This document shows positions 10,393 to 23,533 of a stretch of DNA of 64,000 nt, one piece after another (positions within the stretch are counted from its first letter, which is position 1; every line of letters starts with the position of its first letter). The notes under the pieces are model-generated. The model was not told the DNA's origin. It saw nothing but the letters and a program-made list of their open reading frames with translations, and did not search any database. Origin of the DNA: Gerris lacustris (taxonomy: Eukaryota > Arthropoda > Insecta > Hemiptera > Gerridae); assembly GCA_951217055.1 (NCBI GenBank), contig OX578282.1, forward strand, positions 11,347,877 to 11,411,876. Direction: 5' to 3'. Both the position numbers and the translations under genes were made by a program.

Positions 10393-11266
10393 CATATGCA
10401 TACATCTGCATCTTATATTATTAGACTGAAAAATGTCTGAAAGAGCTAATGATTTTTCTATTTTCTTGTTTGTTTTTATTATTTAGTTTTTCTTGGTTCT
10501 GTGTAGGAGCGCTGAATGTTGCCTTAGGCTTTACCACCCTTGACCTAGTTTTAGGCCGAATCGGCCCTAGGCCCTTCTGAGATCGTTACTTCCTTTCCCT
10601 TTCTACGTTTCTATAAAGTACGAGAAAGTTTAAAGATCTTATAACCTCTAAGACGTTAAGTCCTCTGAAACAAAGTAACCTCTTTGGAATACTTAAAGCT
10701 AAATCGAGACTTCCCTTTGACAATGTGAAGTTTCTAAATTCTCCGGCATTTAGTTAATTTAGGGGTTGGCACTTGGAAAATTCCAGTCTTGCCTCAAGCG
10801 TTTGAAACACCCTAAACTTTAAGACTCCCTTTAACTCACAAATATCCCCTTTTTGCTTACATATTACAAACCTCTTTGGTAACACTGAAATTACTCAGGC
10901 TCTACTTGACCGAAAAATGAATGTTTCACATTCTAGTTCCTCGATTGTCTCACGTTCCTAATTCCTTCCACGTTCCTAACTCTTTCCACGTTCCCTTCCC
11001 TTAATACCTTGTAAAGAGTTTTCTCGTTATAGTTTCAAGTAGTTTTTCGCCTCTAAATAATGGAATTATTTTTAGTTAAACAAAAATTTACATTCCATAC
11101 ATTTATCATATAGTTTTAAGAAGTGTTAGTTTTGTTTAAACGTAAGTTTAATACATATATAATATTATTTATTACATTATTATTTATTATTTTGTTACAA
11201 TAATAGTTATAGTACCATATTAAAAGAAAAGTGAGAAATTAATGTGTAATAATTAATAAAAAAAAA

Positions 11267-11268
<2 letters not shown>
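10393..11268. other. Unassigned, with GC-richer block 10,500-11,000
   Basis: A block of mixed composition with many CTTT/CCCTTT words. It resembles in texture the block at 41,640-42,070, but I cannot align them and see no frame. Confidence 0.45.

Positions 11269-11342
<74 letters not shown>
11269..11342 (+). repeat. (AT)n(GT)n compound microsatellite
   Basis: About 52 bp of AT followed by about 20 bp of GT. Confidence 0.97.
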
Positions 11343-11467
11343 ATACTATTTGCATGTATTTAATTTAAAATATTAGAAGCAATTGCATGTAAACAAAATA
11401 GTTAATTTATATGATTGAACAATAAAGGCTTATTTATTTATTTATATTTAATACTTACGATTACATA

Positions 11468-11765
11468 GAGAGCCAGCGTGGCCGCGTGGATTAAAATTAC
11501 TTACCACTTCTGCTCGGCTTTCAATGAATCAAGGGCGGTACGAGGTCGTGGGTTCGATCCCTCGCCGTGATGCTCTGATTTATATGGCTCACTGATGATC
11601 ATATCATACTCGCTTTGGCGGTACAATGTACAGAGGTATGATGTGTGAAGTAGCTGGAACTCTCTACCACGGGGTTAGTAAAATGGGCCTAAAAGATGGC
11701 CTAATTGCTAGGTCTAGGTTCCAACTAGTGGTTCATCTTACCCGTCCATTACTAGTACTAGTACA
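11468..11765 (+). mobile_element. tRNA-derived SINE (S2), copy 1
   Basis: The 5' part has an A-box-like GTGGCCGCGTGGATTAA and a B box GGTTCGATCC at 11,551-11,560. The body shares CTGATTTATATGGCTCACT, GTACAGAGGTATGATGTGTG and GGAACTCTCTACC with the copy at 51,868. The insert is flanked by ATTACATA at 11,460-11,467 and 11,766-11,773, a probable target duplication. Transcription would be by RNA polymerase III and mobilisation by a LINE. No protein is encoded. Confidence 0.88.
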
Positions 11766-11773
11766 ATTACATA

Positions 11774-12426
11774 ATATAATACGATAAACAGGCACACCTT
11801 TATTTATATTTATAAATATATGTTTGTTACCACCATAATTCAGTATCCATGAATAGTCCGATTACAATTTTTTAATTGCTTGGTGAAGGCGGGCTTCCAG
11901 TAGATATTGTGGTCATTGATGAATCACAATATCCTCTATTTCATATTATGATATACATTTTTAGACTAGAACTCTAGAAAAATTCATTATGGAATAGAAT
12001 TTATCTTAAGTAGAAAAGCTATTTTTTAAGGTGCTGTGGTGTACTTGCTTTTAGGGTTTTCGATTAACAAAAAACAATATTCAATGTAGCATTTTATTTT
12101 TTTGCCATCTTATTAATCCTAGTATTGTAATAAATCAGAAGTTTTTGCCTAATAAATAAATTTGATTGAAATCTCACTGTTTTAGATTCTGATTTGTGTT
12201 GGATGTCTAATTTTCCATTTATTCACTTTAGTTCTAAAAAATATCAGTAGAAACAACTACTAACTTATTCTTAGACATTGTTGCTATGACAATCTTAGAA
12301 TAGAAATAAATGTTAGATAAATTTTGAGTGGTATTGAATTTAGGAAGTCTATTCAAGTTCATTCGTAATCCAAAATAAGTGTGAATATATATACGTCTTT
12401 ACTTAATGACATAATTAATAAATAAT
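11774..12426. other. AT-rich spacer, nothing recognised
   Basis: No inverted ends, frames or repeats found. Confidence 0.55.
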
Positions 12427-12640
12427 TAGCCCATTGTTGGTACCATATAAGTTCCAACCTTCTTCTTATAAAACCTATATATTTGAAACTATACTCATCC
12501 GATTTTAAGAACTTTTGATAGTATGTCAAAAGTAGCCTACAGTGTATTAATTTCAACCTATAAATGTTGATACATTTAATTCATTTATTTTATTCATGTA
12601 AAAAATCAAAACAATTTTGACAGATTTAATAATAAAAGGA
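12427..12640 (-). repeat. Family A fragment, eroded
   Basis: Carries AGCCCATTGTTGGTACCATA and the CAATTTTGACAGATT block of the family A minus strand; both ends are lost. Confidence 0.65.
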
Positions 12641-15360
12641 CTAAATGCTACGAAAAAAGTTTGCGCCGGAATGTTACAATACTAGATAATAGGTTACAAT
12701 TGAGCCTCATAAAAAAGAGAAGGTTATAAGTTATATATAACTTATAACTCGTGAATGGTGTATGGGTTTACTGAATAGTATGTTATGCGTTACTTTTTTA
12801 GTATTTTTCTGTATAATAGTAATTAATAAATAAATTGTAATATGTAGTAAATAATTTTTTTCTGTATAAAGGTAACATTTAAGTGTTTTTAAGTATTTGT
12901 TGGAAACAAGAAAAGGGAACTACTTGTTCATTTTCCAAGACGTGGATTGGAAATGAAGAGTGGAGTCAATATTAATTCTTTTAATTTGTACAACCTAAAC
13001 TTGCGAAACAAAAATATTTACAGGTACCTAAATAACAGGAATCAGTCTGGAAAATATTACATTTTTCATAGAACAATTTTGAACTCTGCTAGGCTGACTT
13101 ATAATAAAGAATACTAAAGAGGCTGGTCTTTGTTTGAAAAAATATTGTGATAGTTTAATTTAGCTGAATTGAATAAGCTTCAATATTCAATAGGAATAGG
13201 ACTTATAATTTATTATATTTCTTTAAGAAAAATACTACTCATTATACCCCGTACCCGGAGTATAAAATTAATGTTGATATAATCACATTAATCTTTGAAA
13301 TCAACAAAACAGCTCACTTAAATTTCATGAAAGCTGCATTATTCCCTTTATTGTTATAAAAAAATAAAAATAAATAAAGGATAAATAGACTACCAATTTC
13401 GTATGGTTGTAAATTTATTTGATTTTCCCCCGTTTTTTACATCAGTCAAAATTGTTTTTTTAACATGAATTACTTACAGTACTCTTTTACATTAACGATA
13501 TTCTTTAGAAATACATATTTTCACAATTTATTACTGAATTCTGGCTAAAGAAAGTTTTTCTTTTCTTTTTCGAGGTGTCTGTGTTCACAGTATCGTTTTT
13601 GCAGAACTCAAAAATTGGTGAAGTACGAGCTCTCTTTCTCACTATTTTCTTGAAAGGGAGTGAACAAATTTTGATCAAAACAATATTTCTTTTAATTAAA
13701 GAAAGAAAAAAAAAAAAAAAAAAAAAAAAATGGCACTATAATAGGCACATTAGTAAATTACTTCAATGAAAATTTGCTAAAGAAGAAGAAACATAACTTA
13801 AAACTGTGATACCGTAAACGGTAAATAAAAACTATTATTATAACCTGTTGTTGAATTCAACTATAACATGACTATAACCTTCCGGCGCAAAACTTTTTCG
13901 TGGTATTTAGCTTCTAGTATAAAAGGTGGGAAAGAATTAAATAAAGTAGACAATTATCATAACATAATTTGTGTACGTCGTAAGAACCTACTATTTTTGC
14001 TATTTCAACTTAAAAATGTACTATAATTGTTTCCCTTCCATAAAGTTTTGTATTTTTCGTTGAGTTGTATCCAACAATTTAGTTTTTGAACACATATGAA
14101 TATGAATCTTCAGCTAGCTAAGAATCTTGGTTGATTGCTCGCATTGTTCCTTATCTTTAAATGATGGTGCACTCAATGTCTTCTGTCTCGGACACTGGAG
14201 ACATTGAGTATTTAATCTTTCTAATCTCCATGTAGGTTGCTAAGGCTTATTGTACAATCCGAAAATTGGCGATGATGCAAAGAGTTTGTTGTAATCTTCA
14301 TCAAAGTGGAAATATTTACTTGACCTTGCTTTTGAACGTTGTTCTGACTTCAAAAGATTGCAAACTATCAAAAGATTACAAACTATCTTTTAACATTAAC
14401 TATGATTGTTAATGAAGAGAAAGCAGGTCTCACTTTATTCTTTGTTTTCACTGTCAATTTTATTTATTTATTTAGTATTTAAGTTTTTTTAGAAACTAAA
14501 ATGTGCAAACAGCATACATTTTGAAAAACGTCTTTCATTATATTTGTTTTTTTATCCTTAGTTTTCTTTGTAGATAATCAAAATTTAGTGTAGCCAGTTC
14601 AAAACATGTAGTTCAATTACATACATTAAGTACAAAGTTGATGGTATACATTTATCACTTAAAAAAAAAATTATATATATTTTTTTCTTTTTGAGGCATT
14701 TTCTTCTATTTAACTTGAAGGCAAGAAAATATCATGAGTTGTATTCGGTCCTAAATACAATGAATCATTGTGTTTTTGGACCAAATGCATCATTAAAAAA
14801 TAGATGGTGGTCAGGAGAATTTTATTAGCATAGAAGATAATATTTCAGTCTACGAAGTTTATTTTTAAAACAAGAAATTAAAAGTACATTTAGACATTTT
14901 TAAATACTTTTTTTTATCGAATAAATATAGATTACATTTAAAACAAGATATGATTTATAGTTTACTGGAGTAACTTTCAACAATTAATAACAAATAATTA
15001 TCTTTTTATAAAAGTAAAAAGTATAAAGTTTATGAAAAAAGTAGGTACTAAAATGAATTGACTTGTTTATAATGATAAAATGGTGAATCGCATTTTCTGT
15101 GTTTAATTATTATGAAGAGATTCTATTTTTGTTTCTTAGACAATTTTTTTTAATTGATATGAAGTTGGAACCGATAAGGTATTGTGACAATCAAATAAAG
15201 GTAAATTTTTTCACAGATTAATTTCGTATTGTTTCATTGCTCTCCGTTCTTTATATAAATAAGTTAGTGAACGAATCACTAACTATCCTTAAAAAAATCT
15301 TGTTTTATTTGTTTAGTGATATTTAATTAAAGCTTAATTAAGGTTTTGACCAAGATTTTG
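12641..15360. other. Mostly unassigned AT-rich sequence
   Basis: A family A left-end fragment lies at about 13,386-13,485 (GACTACCAATTTCGTATG and TTTTCCCCCGTTTTTTAC). A 25-bp poly-A run is at 13,706-13,730. Nothing else is supported. Confidence 0.55.
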
Positions 15361-15910
15361 TGATAGTCGCACTTACTTAAGTAAACAAGTAAGGCGCGCT
15401 TCACGTAAGTACGTGGGGCGATAATCGCCGGTTTCTTGAAATTAGTTTCTAAATTATTAAGTGTAATATAATTACACTAATTTAAATAGTGATATTCTTT
15501 TACTACTCTTCAAGACCTTTAAATTGATGTATAACATGTTATGGTAACTAAAACAATGTTTAACCACCCGCCATATTGGCCGCCATCTTGAAAATTTTAA
15601 TAATTGCATATTCTTTTTCTACACTTCAATACCTTTAAATTGATGTATAACATGTCATAGTTACTAAGAACTTTTTTTAGTCCCCCGCCATATTGGCCGC
15701 CATCTTAAAAATATATAGTGTGAAAATACAAAATGCGTCGAGTTGTCTCAAATGCCGAGATGCACCTGTGTGCCGAATTTCATGTTCCTAGCTGTAGTAG
15801 TTTATGAGTTGAAACAAGCAACGGACAGACACCAACGGACAGACAGACAGGCAGAGCCGTTATATAAGGTTTCTTTTTGTACTTTGTACAGAAACCTAAA
15901 ACTCAACAAT
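15361..15910. repeat. Family F: tandem 115-bp units plus GACA tract
   Basis: Two tandem units at about 15,493-15,608 and 15,609-15,713 share CTTTAAATTGATGTATAACA and CCGCCATATTGGCCGCCATC. They are followed by CCGAATTTCATGTTCC, a tract of GGACAGACAGACAGG and a terminal block TTATATAAGGTTTC...GAAACC that can form a hairpin. The layout (tandem units, polypyrimidine or GACA tract, terminal hairpin) recalls the Helitrons here, but I find no CTAG end. Confidence 0.6.
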
Positions 15911-16062
15911 AAAAAACTTAACCACTGAAGATAGCAAACATGCTGAAACAGGTATGGTTAAGTGTAACAATACTCGTGATACAGACAAATTAAAAAGTAC
16001 CTAATACTTAAATAGTGTTTTATTTATTAAATTTAAAGCTATCCAAATAATTCCCGAAATAG

Positions 16063-16193
16063 TACATTACGCGTCGAGTGTGGAAAGTAGCATTTTGCAT
16101 GCGAGTGTGGAGTTTGCACCTGAGCAACAGCGAGGGTAGTAAAACCACACGAGCAATGCAAAATGCCGTTTTCGCACGAGTTGCGTACCGTAC
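16063..16193 (-). mobile_element. Foldback element Q, copy 2
   Basis: Minus-strand copy beside the Crypton-like unit, as at 2.96 kb. Confidence 0.7.
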
Positions 16194-16376
16194 TTTATCT
16201 ACGATTGTTAGATTTAAATAATAAATACAGAAAAAAATAAACTTGCTGTATGTAAGTTCGTATCTCTCTCTTGATAAAGATGGCATTAATTCTTGAGTTG
16301 TATTTTTTGCCGAATTAATTATTTCTGGATGAGTATTATTCTCCACATTTTCGTCAAAGTCACTTGATTCACTCAT
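16194..16376 (-). pseudogene. Crypton-like recombinase N-terminus, copy 2
   Basis: The frame from the ATG at 16,374-16,376 matches copy 1 closely (MSESSDFDENVENN, then LMPSLSRERYELTYSKF). Differences are mostly substitutions with no break over 60 codons. It is truncated at the same place as copy 1, so the truncation predates amplification. Confidence 0.5.
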
Positions 16377-16635
16377 TGTTTTTCACTAAAATCTCGATAT
16401 AAACAGTTACTTTAATAAAAGAACAGCAAATTAGTTCTGTTAAATGTAAACAAACTTGCTAATCGTGCGTAAAACTGAAGAATTCCTCTTCTTTACTGCC
16501 CTAGGGTGGTAAAGAAGAGGAATTCTTCTGAACTATGAGACGCGCATGCGCAATGAATACAAGTACGTAAAGAATCACTTTCTACGCATCTAAACAGAGA
16601 TACAATGATTATATTTCGTATCAATCGTAGATAAA
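16194..16635 (-). mobile_element. TIR element carrying a Crypton-like 5' exon, copy 2
   Basis: The same 14-bp TIR is present at both ends. The hairpin is at about 16,474-16,534, with a tip sequence different from copy 1 yet still self-complementary (CCCTAGGG). Confidence 0.75.
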
Positions 16636-18700
16636 ATAATTGTCAATGCTTTCACTACTTACATATTATAAATTTGAAGCTGATTGTTTGTTTGGGTTCA
16701 AAATTACCCTTTTGTAATCGGGCTGTAAAATGGGTAAAAAATGATCTTTTTGTAATTAGGCTGTAAAATGGGTACGAAATTACCCCTTTTTATTGGGCTA
16801 TTAGTAACCGGATCAGATCATGCTCTGTCTAACACTTAATTAATTCCTCTGTAATAGACTTTACTCCATTTAGACTTAGTGTGTATGTTTTAAGAATTTG
16901 TCAAGTGGACACCATTTCTTTTATTCCAGTTCATAAAATCAGTCTTGAATAAAGATAAGTTTTCGGCCCCGTACAAATTGTGAATTGTAATTTCAAACTT
17001 AAATGGTAAAGTAGAAGACGCATGGGTTTTTCTGCGATAACTTCATTTAAACGAATATATTAAAGTTGGGGAATTATTAAAATTGACTTGGTTGGAATTG
17101 TTCTTGTTAAGCGATCATATTTATGACAAACTAGAGTCAGGATTACGTATAATCAAAATATTGAAAGGTCAAAACGTGTTAAATTTTATAGTCTGGTGTT
17201 TGTTTTAATCAGCTGATAAATTGACCCCACGTGTAGCACTTGGGTAAGGGCGTAGGATCTAGAATTGACTTTACGATTTTACCTCAGAGCCCAGAAGCCT
17301 TTTTAAACAAAAAAAACAAAAAAAAAAACAAGCAATTCTGTTTTCTAAATGAAGAGACAATCTTCTTCGCACAATTGGGATCAAGGCCTTTTGGATTGCA
17401 CTCCAGAGTCTAGAAGGAGGTCCGCAATTCGTGCTTCTCGCCAGAAATAAGAGATTCCCATCACGATTCGAGAAAGGGAGTGACAAACTGTCTTATCACG
17501 AAGAGCGACAAAAACTTCCAGCACAAACCGTGACAAAACCGACTATAGGATTCCGTAGTTCCATTTCACTGACATCGTTTTTTGCTTGTTAAACTCCCCA
17601 GCATAAGGTTTGTTGGATCTGGTTCAAGATACAAGCGTTTTCTCCGTCCCATCAGCTGTTTATCGAGATATTAATCCACGTGGAAAATGTTTTGTTCTTT
17701 GAAGAATCCTATAAAATCATTGTTCACTTTTGATTGCAAATATAAATCTGTTTCCCTGTATAAATTTTATTTTATTTTTGGGTGACTTAAGTTCTCTTTG
17801 TTGTTGCATTACATTGCTTTTTAATTGGATACGTTGTTGGTCTTTTGTTATTTCTTTACGAACCTGTTGATTCTCCTTTGTTCCGTATATAAACGAGATT
17901 TTTCTTATCCACTCCTTGTTTTTTTAGATGTATCCTTTGTTTGAACTTCTTTTATTGTGTCTCAATCAATTCTTCACACACCTACAGACCTCCTTATTTT
18001 ATTATCCTATGTGATTGGTCAAAACATTCTCAGTCAAAATTCAAAATATAACATCAGTGACGGTTCTTCAGCAACATAATAAAACATTTGTAACGTAATT
18101 ATTATTGTTATATATTCAATTTTTCTCTTAAACTTCATATCAAGGTTATAGTTTCATTTTGTATTTAAAAATTAAAATTTATTATTTGATTGTTGTAGTT
18201 AGGTTTTGCTGCGTCTTTGCCAAGTCAAAAAATATTTTGAAATTTAAACGTGAAGAATAATTTTGAGTTTGCGAGGGGCAAAAAATAGATGGGGGACAGA
18301 CAAACATCATTTACTTGTTCTGGATAAATCAGACCTATACTAGTACATAGAACTTAATTGGGGAACTAGGCTACACCTATGATCTCACAACTTTTTACGC
18401 GAGACGGCTTATTTTTTTACAGAGTTAGTGTTTTTGTTAGAATATGGTTATTGCTTTATTTTTTAATCTGAGTTTAATTAATTATTGAACTCGTTTTGAA
18501 CTCGAACGTTTTGTTTAATTTACATATATACACTTAATACATGCCGAAGGATTGTACAATGTATTCTCTAGTTGGAAACGTTTTCCAACACATTACGTTT
18601 TATTTAGTAATGGACATTTTACACGAAGGATACTAGTTTCGCTTGTATCGTAATACAAGCTGAATGTTTATTTACGATCTACTGAATTTGGAAAAATACA
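16636..18700. other. Unassigned; short tandem at 16,720-16,800
   Basis: Two and a half units of GGGCTGTAAAATGGGTA-containing sequence occur at 16,720-16,800. A more GC-balanced stretch at 17,220-17,600 carries no convincing frame. Two small perfect hairpins lie at 18,575-18,595 and 18,640-18,665. Confidence 0.5.
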
Positions 18701-19250
18701 CTGCCAATTAGTGTGGCACATAGCTTCCTCGCGTTCTATTTTGTATACTTTAATGATTTTATACTACATATTAAATTCTATTATTGTCAAATTTATTTCA
18801 TTTTCCCCCCTTTTGATATTTTACATTAATTAAAGTATCAATTTAGCAAAATTTAAGGAGCGCAGACGGTTGAAATTAATCTGGGGCCATCTGCAGACTA
18901 TACGTTGACAAACCATCCAAATTTTATAAAAATCAGATAAATGCTTATGATGATATAGGTGTAAATAAATGTTTGGGGGCATGTGAAAGAGAAACAAATA
19001 GGCACAGAAGGTTGAAACTTATATGGGGACTAATTATGACCTACCATCCAAATTTTAATAAAATCAGATGAGTAGTTTTTAAGATATATTGGTTCCCAAA
19101 AATTGAGCAACAGATCAACAGACAGATTCGGAACCAAAAATGTTCCCTGATGTCTGAAATAGATTTCTGTCTTGGAATTTTAGAAATCGGAGACTTGAAA
19201 AATTTTCATTCGTTGGAGCGATTACATCGCTGGTTCGGTAAACTCGTAAT
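18701..19250 (+). repeat. Family A copy, nearly full
   Basis: Forward copy from CTGCCAATTAGTGTGGCACA to the TTCGGTAAACTCG end, without large insertions. Confidence 0.85.
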
Positions 19251-19785
19251 CAAAATAACAATTATTAGTAACATTATAAGCTCAGTAAAAATTCCCATTT
19301 CGGGGTCTATGCCTTAGGGCTTAAATAGACCCCCAAATCGTCATTTGTGTTATCGCATATGGTCATTAAATTATAATAATTATCTCTCTATTTACATATT
19401 CAAAATAATTATAACAAACATTATTTGTTATAATAACTCATAAAATTCAATTATTGCGAAGTTAATTAATGATTAATTGAGTATAAGCGAGGTTAATATT
19501 TTATAATTTCTGGTGATAAATGTTTGACTGGAATTTTAGTTAAAGCTTTGTCTGGCTGGAGAGCGGGACTGATTAATTAGTCCCTTGGCTAATTTCCTGA
19601 GTCCCCCAAAGGTAATTCCCAGGCCAATCCAACCAGCTTGTGAAGAGATAGAGGTCCAAATTTGGAGATTTAGTACTGAGAGGGTCGAGGCTAATCCTAC
19701 TCACCCTATACACATTATATCACTTTTCAAACCAATATAAACTTAATTTAAAGTGGAAATAAAAATATTCTGAGTTAAAATGATA
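19251..19785. other. Unassigned; small inverted repeat
   Basis: GGGGTCTATGCC...ATAGACCCC near 19,300-19,330 can form a hairpin. A GC-balanced block at 19,540-19,720 is unassigned. Confidence 0.5.
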
Positions 19786-20900
19786 TATTCCGAGTTTACC
19801 GAACGTTACGGAAGCGATTTAATCGCTCCAAAGAATGAACATTTTTTCAAGTCTCCGATTTCTAAAATTCCAAGACAGAAATCAATTTCAGACATCAGGG
19901 AACATTTTTGGTTCCGTATCTGTCTGTTGGTCTGTTGCTCAATTTTTGGGAACCAACATATCTTAAAAACTACTCATCTGATTTTATTAAAATTTGGATG
20001 GTAGGTCATAATTAGTCCTCAGAGATCTAGTTAATACAGAGAGGAAATGTTTAAATAACATCTCTCTTAGCAAATGTCCACGTAAAAAAAACAATAATTT
20101 AATGCCTCGTTTACATTCAGCCACTTCCACTGCTCTTCACAATGTTGAATTTACTCCCCAAAATACTTCTGTGGTAGCATCAAAGACAGTGAGAGTTTAC
20201 TTTATCGCTTCACTTACTTCCCATTCTACCTAGGGCAATGGAGAACGTCAAAGATTCAACTTCAGCGACATTTTGCATTTTGTCCTTTATGTTAAACAGT
20301 TTCTATCGATACTTCATTTGTTGATATTGCCGAAATAATTCCTAAATTATTTAGAGTTAAAGTTTCAAATGTCGAGATTTTCAAAATGGCAGCGGATATC
20401 AAAATGAAATTCAATGGGAATGTTTGTCTTATAAAGAGTATAATTACTGTAAATTTCATTTTTAGTTTTGTTTCCGAGCTTACCGAAGGTAACAGAAGCT
20501 ATGTGATCGTTCTGAAGAACGAACAATTTTTAGGTTTCCGATTTAAAAAATTCCAAGACAGAAATCCGTTTCAGACATCAGGGATCATTTTTGGTTCCGT
20601 GTCTGTCTGTCATTCAATTTTTGCGAACTAACGTATCCTTAAAAACTACACGACCAATTTTAATGAAATTTGGGTGGTAGGTCATGAGTAGCCCATTGTT
20701 GGTCTCATATAAGTTTCAACCTTCTGTGGCTATTTGTTTCTCTTCCACTTGCGCACAAACTTACATTTATTTACACCTATATCATCAAAAGCACTTATCT
20801 GATTTTTATGAAATTTGGATGGTTTGTCAAAAGTATAGCCTGCAGATGGCCCCAGATTAATTTCAACCGTCTGGGCTCCTTCAATTTGGCTAGATTAATA
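19786..20900 (-). repeat. Family A pieces plus A-associated segment
   Basis: 19,786-20,017 is the right part of an A copy on the minus strand. 20,019-20,475 is a segment found otherwise only at 40,985-41,438 (inverted), including GCAGCGGATATCAAAATGAA and CACTTACTTCCCATTC. 20,470-20,900 is a further A copy. The 20,019-20,900 unit is thus an inverted relative of 40,393-41,438, about 20 kb away. Confidence 0.8.
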
Positions 20901-21721
20901 CTTTATTTAATTAATGTAAAAAAAAAAAAATAATAAATTATATTGCTAACAAAACCATGGAGACAGAAACCTGACTGTAATCACATGATTGATTATAATC
21001 ACTCAACAATAAAGGATTTTTCTTGTGAATCTTTAAGATAAAATATTAAGGTTGTTATTTAAAGTTCTTAAAAACTTGAAGAATTGGAAAAAAAAGAACT
21101 AAGTCATTTTTTAATAATGATCATTAACCCAGTGTTTAAAGTTGTAATAAAAAGTTTAAAAAAATACATATTCTTGTAATAGCTCCTCTTAAGGTGATTA
21201 TCTTTTAATACCTAATAGATAACGCAGTTAAAATTTCCTAAAGAACCAACCATTTTTGAGTTGAAGGCAAGGCAAATTATAAAAATTCGGTAGAGAAGGA
21301 GGTAAATGTCGTTTAAGATCGCATTGTGATAGTCTAAAGCAATGTACCCGACCAAAGCTAAAACTACAAAGCTTGAACAGTTTTATCTGGAATATCCTTA
21401 AAAATGGAAAACGAGAGCTTTAAAAGTAAACTGAATGAAATAGAAATAAACAAAGCCGCAAAATAGTCCTGTTGAGAGAAGAAGTAAAGCGAAATTAAAG
21501 CAAATTTACAAAAATCTTGCATACTGCTTTAAGCAATTCTCGATATTAATTGCCTTTAACTCTCATAATCCATTTTCAAGTAATTCAATTGTATTAATAG
21601 ATCGAATCTGAAGAGTATTTATAAGTCGCCCAATTTTACGTATTCTTACAAGACTCATGTTCTAGCAGATAGCTACCAATAATCCTTCAGGGCGCAGTTT
21701 TTCGTCCGACGGTACTGGAGA
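20901..21721. other. AT-rich spacer, nothing recognised
   Basis: A purine-rich run around 21,390-21,500 has no lasting frame. Confidence 0.5.
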
Positions 21722-22636
21722 GCTAATCGAAGGAGACAGAAGCTATTTGATCGTCCTGAAGAACGAACATTTTTTTTTTTATTGTTCCGATTTCAAAAAT
21801 TCCAAGTAAGAAATCCGTTTCTGACATCACGGAATATTTTTAGTTCCATATCTGTCTGTCGCTCAATTTTTGCGAACCTACATATCTTAAAAACTTCTCG
21901 TCCGATTTTATTGAAATTTGTATGGTTGGTCATAATTAGCTCATTGTTGGACCCTTATAAGTTTTAACCTTCTACGCCAATTTGTTTCTCTTCCACATGC
22001 GCACGAACATACATTTATTTACACATGTATATCTTCACAATTACTCATCTAATGTTTATGAAATTTGGTTGACTTGTCAAGTATAGCTTGCGGACAGCCT
22101 CAGAGTTATTTCAACCGTCTGCGCTCTTTATATTTTGCTAAATTGATACTTTAATACACGTAAAAAACCTAGCTCATTGTTGGACCCATATAAGTTTTAA
22201 CCTTCTACGCTAGTTTGTTTCTCTTCCACATGCGCACGAACATACATTTATTTACACATGTATATCTTCACAATTACTCATCTAATGTTTATGAAATTTG
22301 GTTGACTTGTCAAGTATAGCTTGCGGACAGCCTCAGAGTTATTTCAACCGTCTGCGCTCTTTATATTTTGCTAAATTGATACTTTAATACACGTAAAAAA
22401 CCTAGCTCATTGTTGGACCCATATAAGTTTTAACCTTCTACGCTAGTTTGTTTCTCTTCCACATGCGCACGAACATACATTTATTTCACATGTATATCTT
22501 CACAATTACTCATCTAATGTTTATGAAATTTGGTTGACTGGTCAAGTATAGCTTGCGGACAGCCTCAGAGTTATTTCAACCGTCTGCGCTCTTTATATTT
22601 TGCTAAATTAATACTTTAATACACGTGTAAAACCTA
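21722..22636 (-). repeat. Family A copy with internal triplication
   Basis: Minus-strand copy whose left two thirds has been multiplied in tandem; see the separate tandem entry. Flanked by unassigned sequence. Confidence 0.85.
21938..22636. repeat. 233-bp tandem triplication
   Basis: AGCTCATTGTTGGACCC starts at 21,938, 22,171 and 22,404, an exact 233-bp step. Units two and three differ by only a few bases, so at least the last duplication is recent or has been homogenised. Confidence 0.95.
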
Positions 22637-23346
22637 AATTATTAAGAAAAACGCTATCCTACCGACTGCGACTGTCTAATGCCGACTGCTGTTTTGGCGC
22701 TACTCAATACAATTCCATCTTTTCAATTTTCGGCACTGATGATGGCCCTATTCTTTCTGAAAGCCAGTTAATAATATATATTTTTACGTGGAGAGACTAT
22801 TCTTTCAACATTTCATGATGAGCTCTTCCAACGCTTCGTATTTTAACCTAAATTATTCTTCTTGCGAATTCCTGGATAAACAAATTACCGAGTCTTATTT
22901 AGAATCACTCTTTAGGAATATTCTATTTCGACTAGTGCGTAGGATTTGGAATCTTGAATATTCATATTTTCAGTCGTTGTTCCATGCTTTCTTAAAGATT
23001 TTCCTCTGAAATATTTCATCTTCAATCCAAATTGTAAACATCTTGGAATATTTTATAAGGTATGAGCTTCAAAAAAATAATCCGGGGGAAAAAGAAGAAA
23101 AGATCAATAAGCATGGTTGAAAATATTTTTAGCAATACGCCCACACACACATCTTCTAGGTAATATCTCTTTTACCCTCCCTTGCTTGTCCTTGAGTTTT
23201 ATCATTTGTTTTGCCTCCAGTTGGAAAAAATCGATTTATCAGCGAATTTCCATTTTATTAATAATTAATCCATTTTATTATTAATTATTCCTTTCATTAA
23301 TAATTTTTTATTGATCATTCCAGTCTATAGTTGTATGATTGTTCTG
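22637..23346. other. Unassigned spacer
   Basis: A 73-codon frame at 22,788-23,009 has no recognisable motif and AT-driven composition; I do not call it. Confidence 0.5.
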
Positions 23347-23533
23347 GACATCTACGCCAAATTTCGTCAAAATCGGCCCAGTAGTTTAGGCTCCAGGCGT
23401 ATGCACTGACAGACATTTTTTAAAAATCACTTTTTTGGACTCAGGGGACCTCAAAACGTGTAAATCCATTAACATTTCAAAATCGAATTTTCGCACCATC
23501 ACAATACTTTCTCTTTATATATGAGAAAGTAAA
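23347..23533 (+). repeat. Family D right half
   Basis: Contains GCCAAATTTCGTCAAAATCG, the CACTTTTTTGGACTCAGGGG block and the terminal TTTCTC...GAGAAAG hairpin. Confidence 0.75.

Noticed and set aside
13575..13769. 64-codon frame with a poly-Lys end
   Set aside because: Lysines come from a poly-A run; the rest has no motif.
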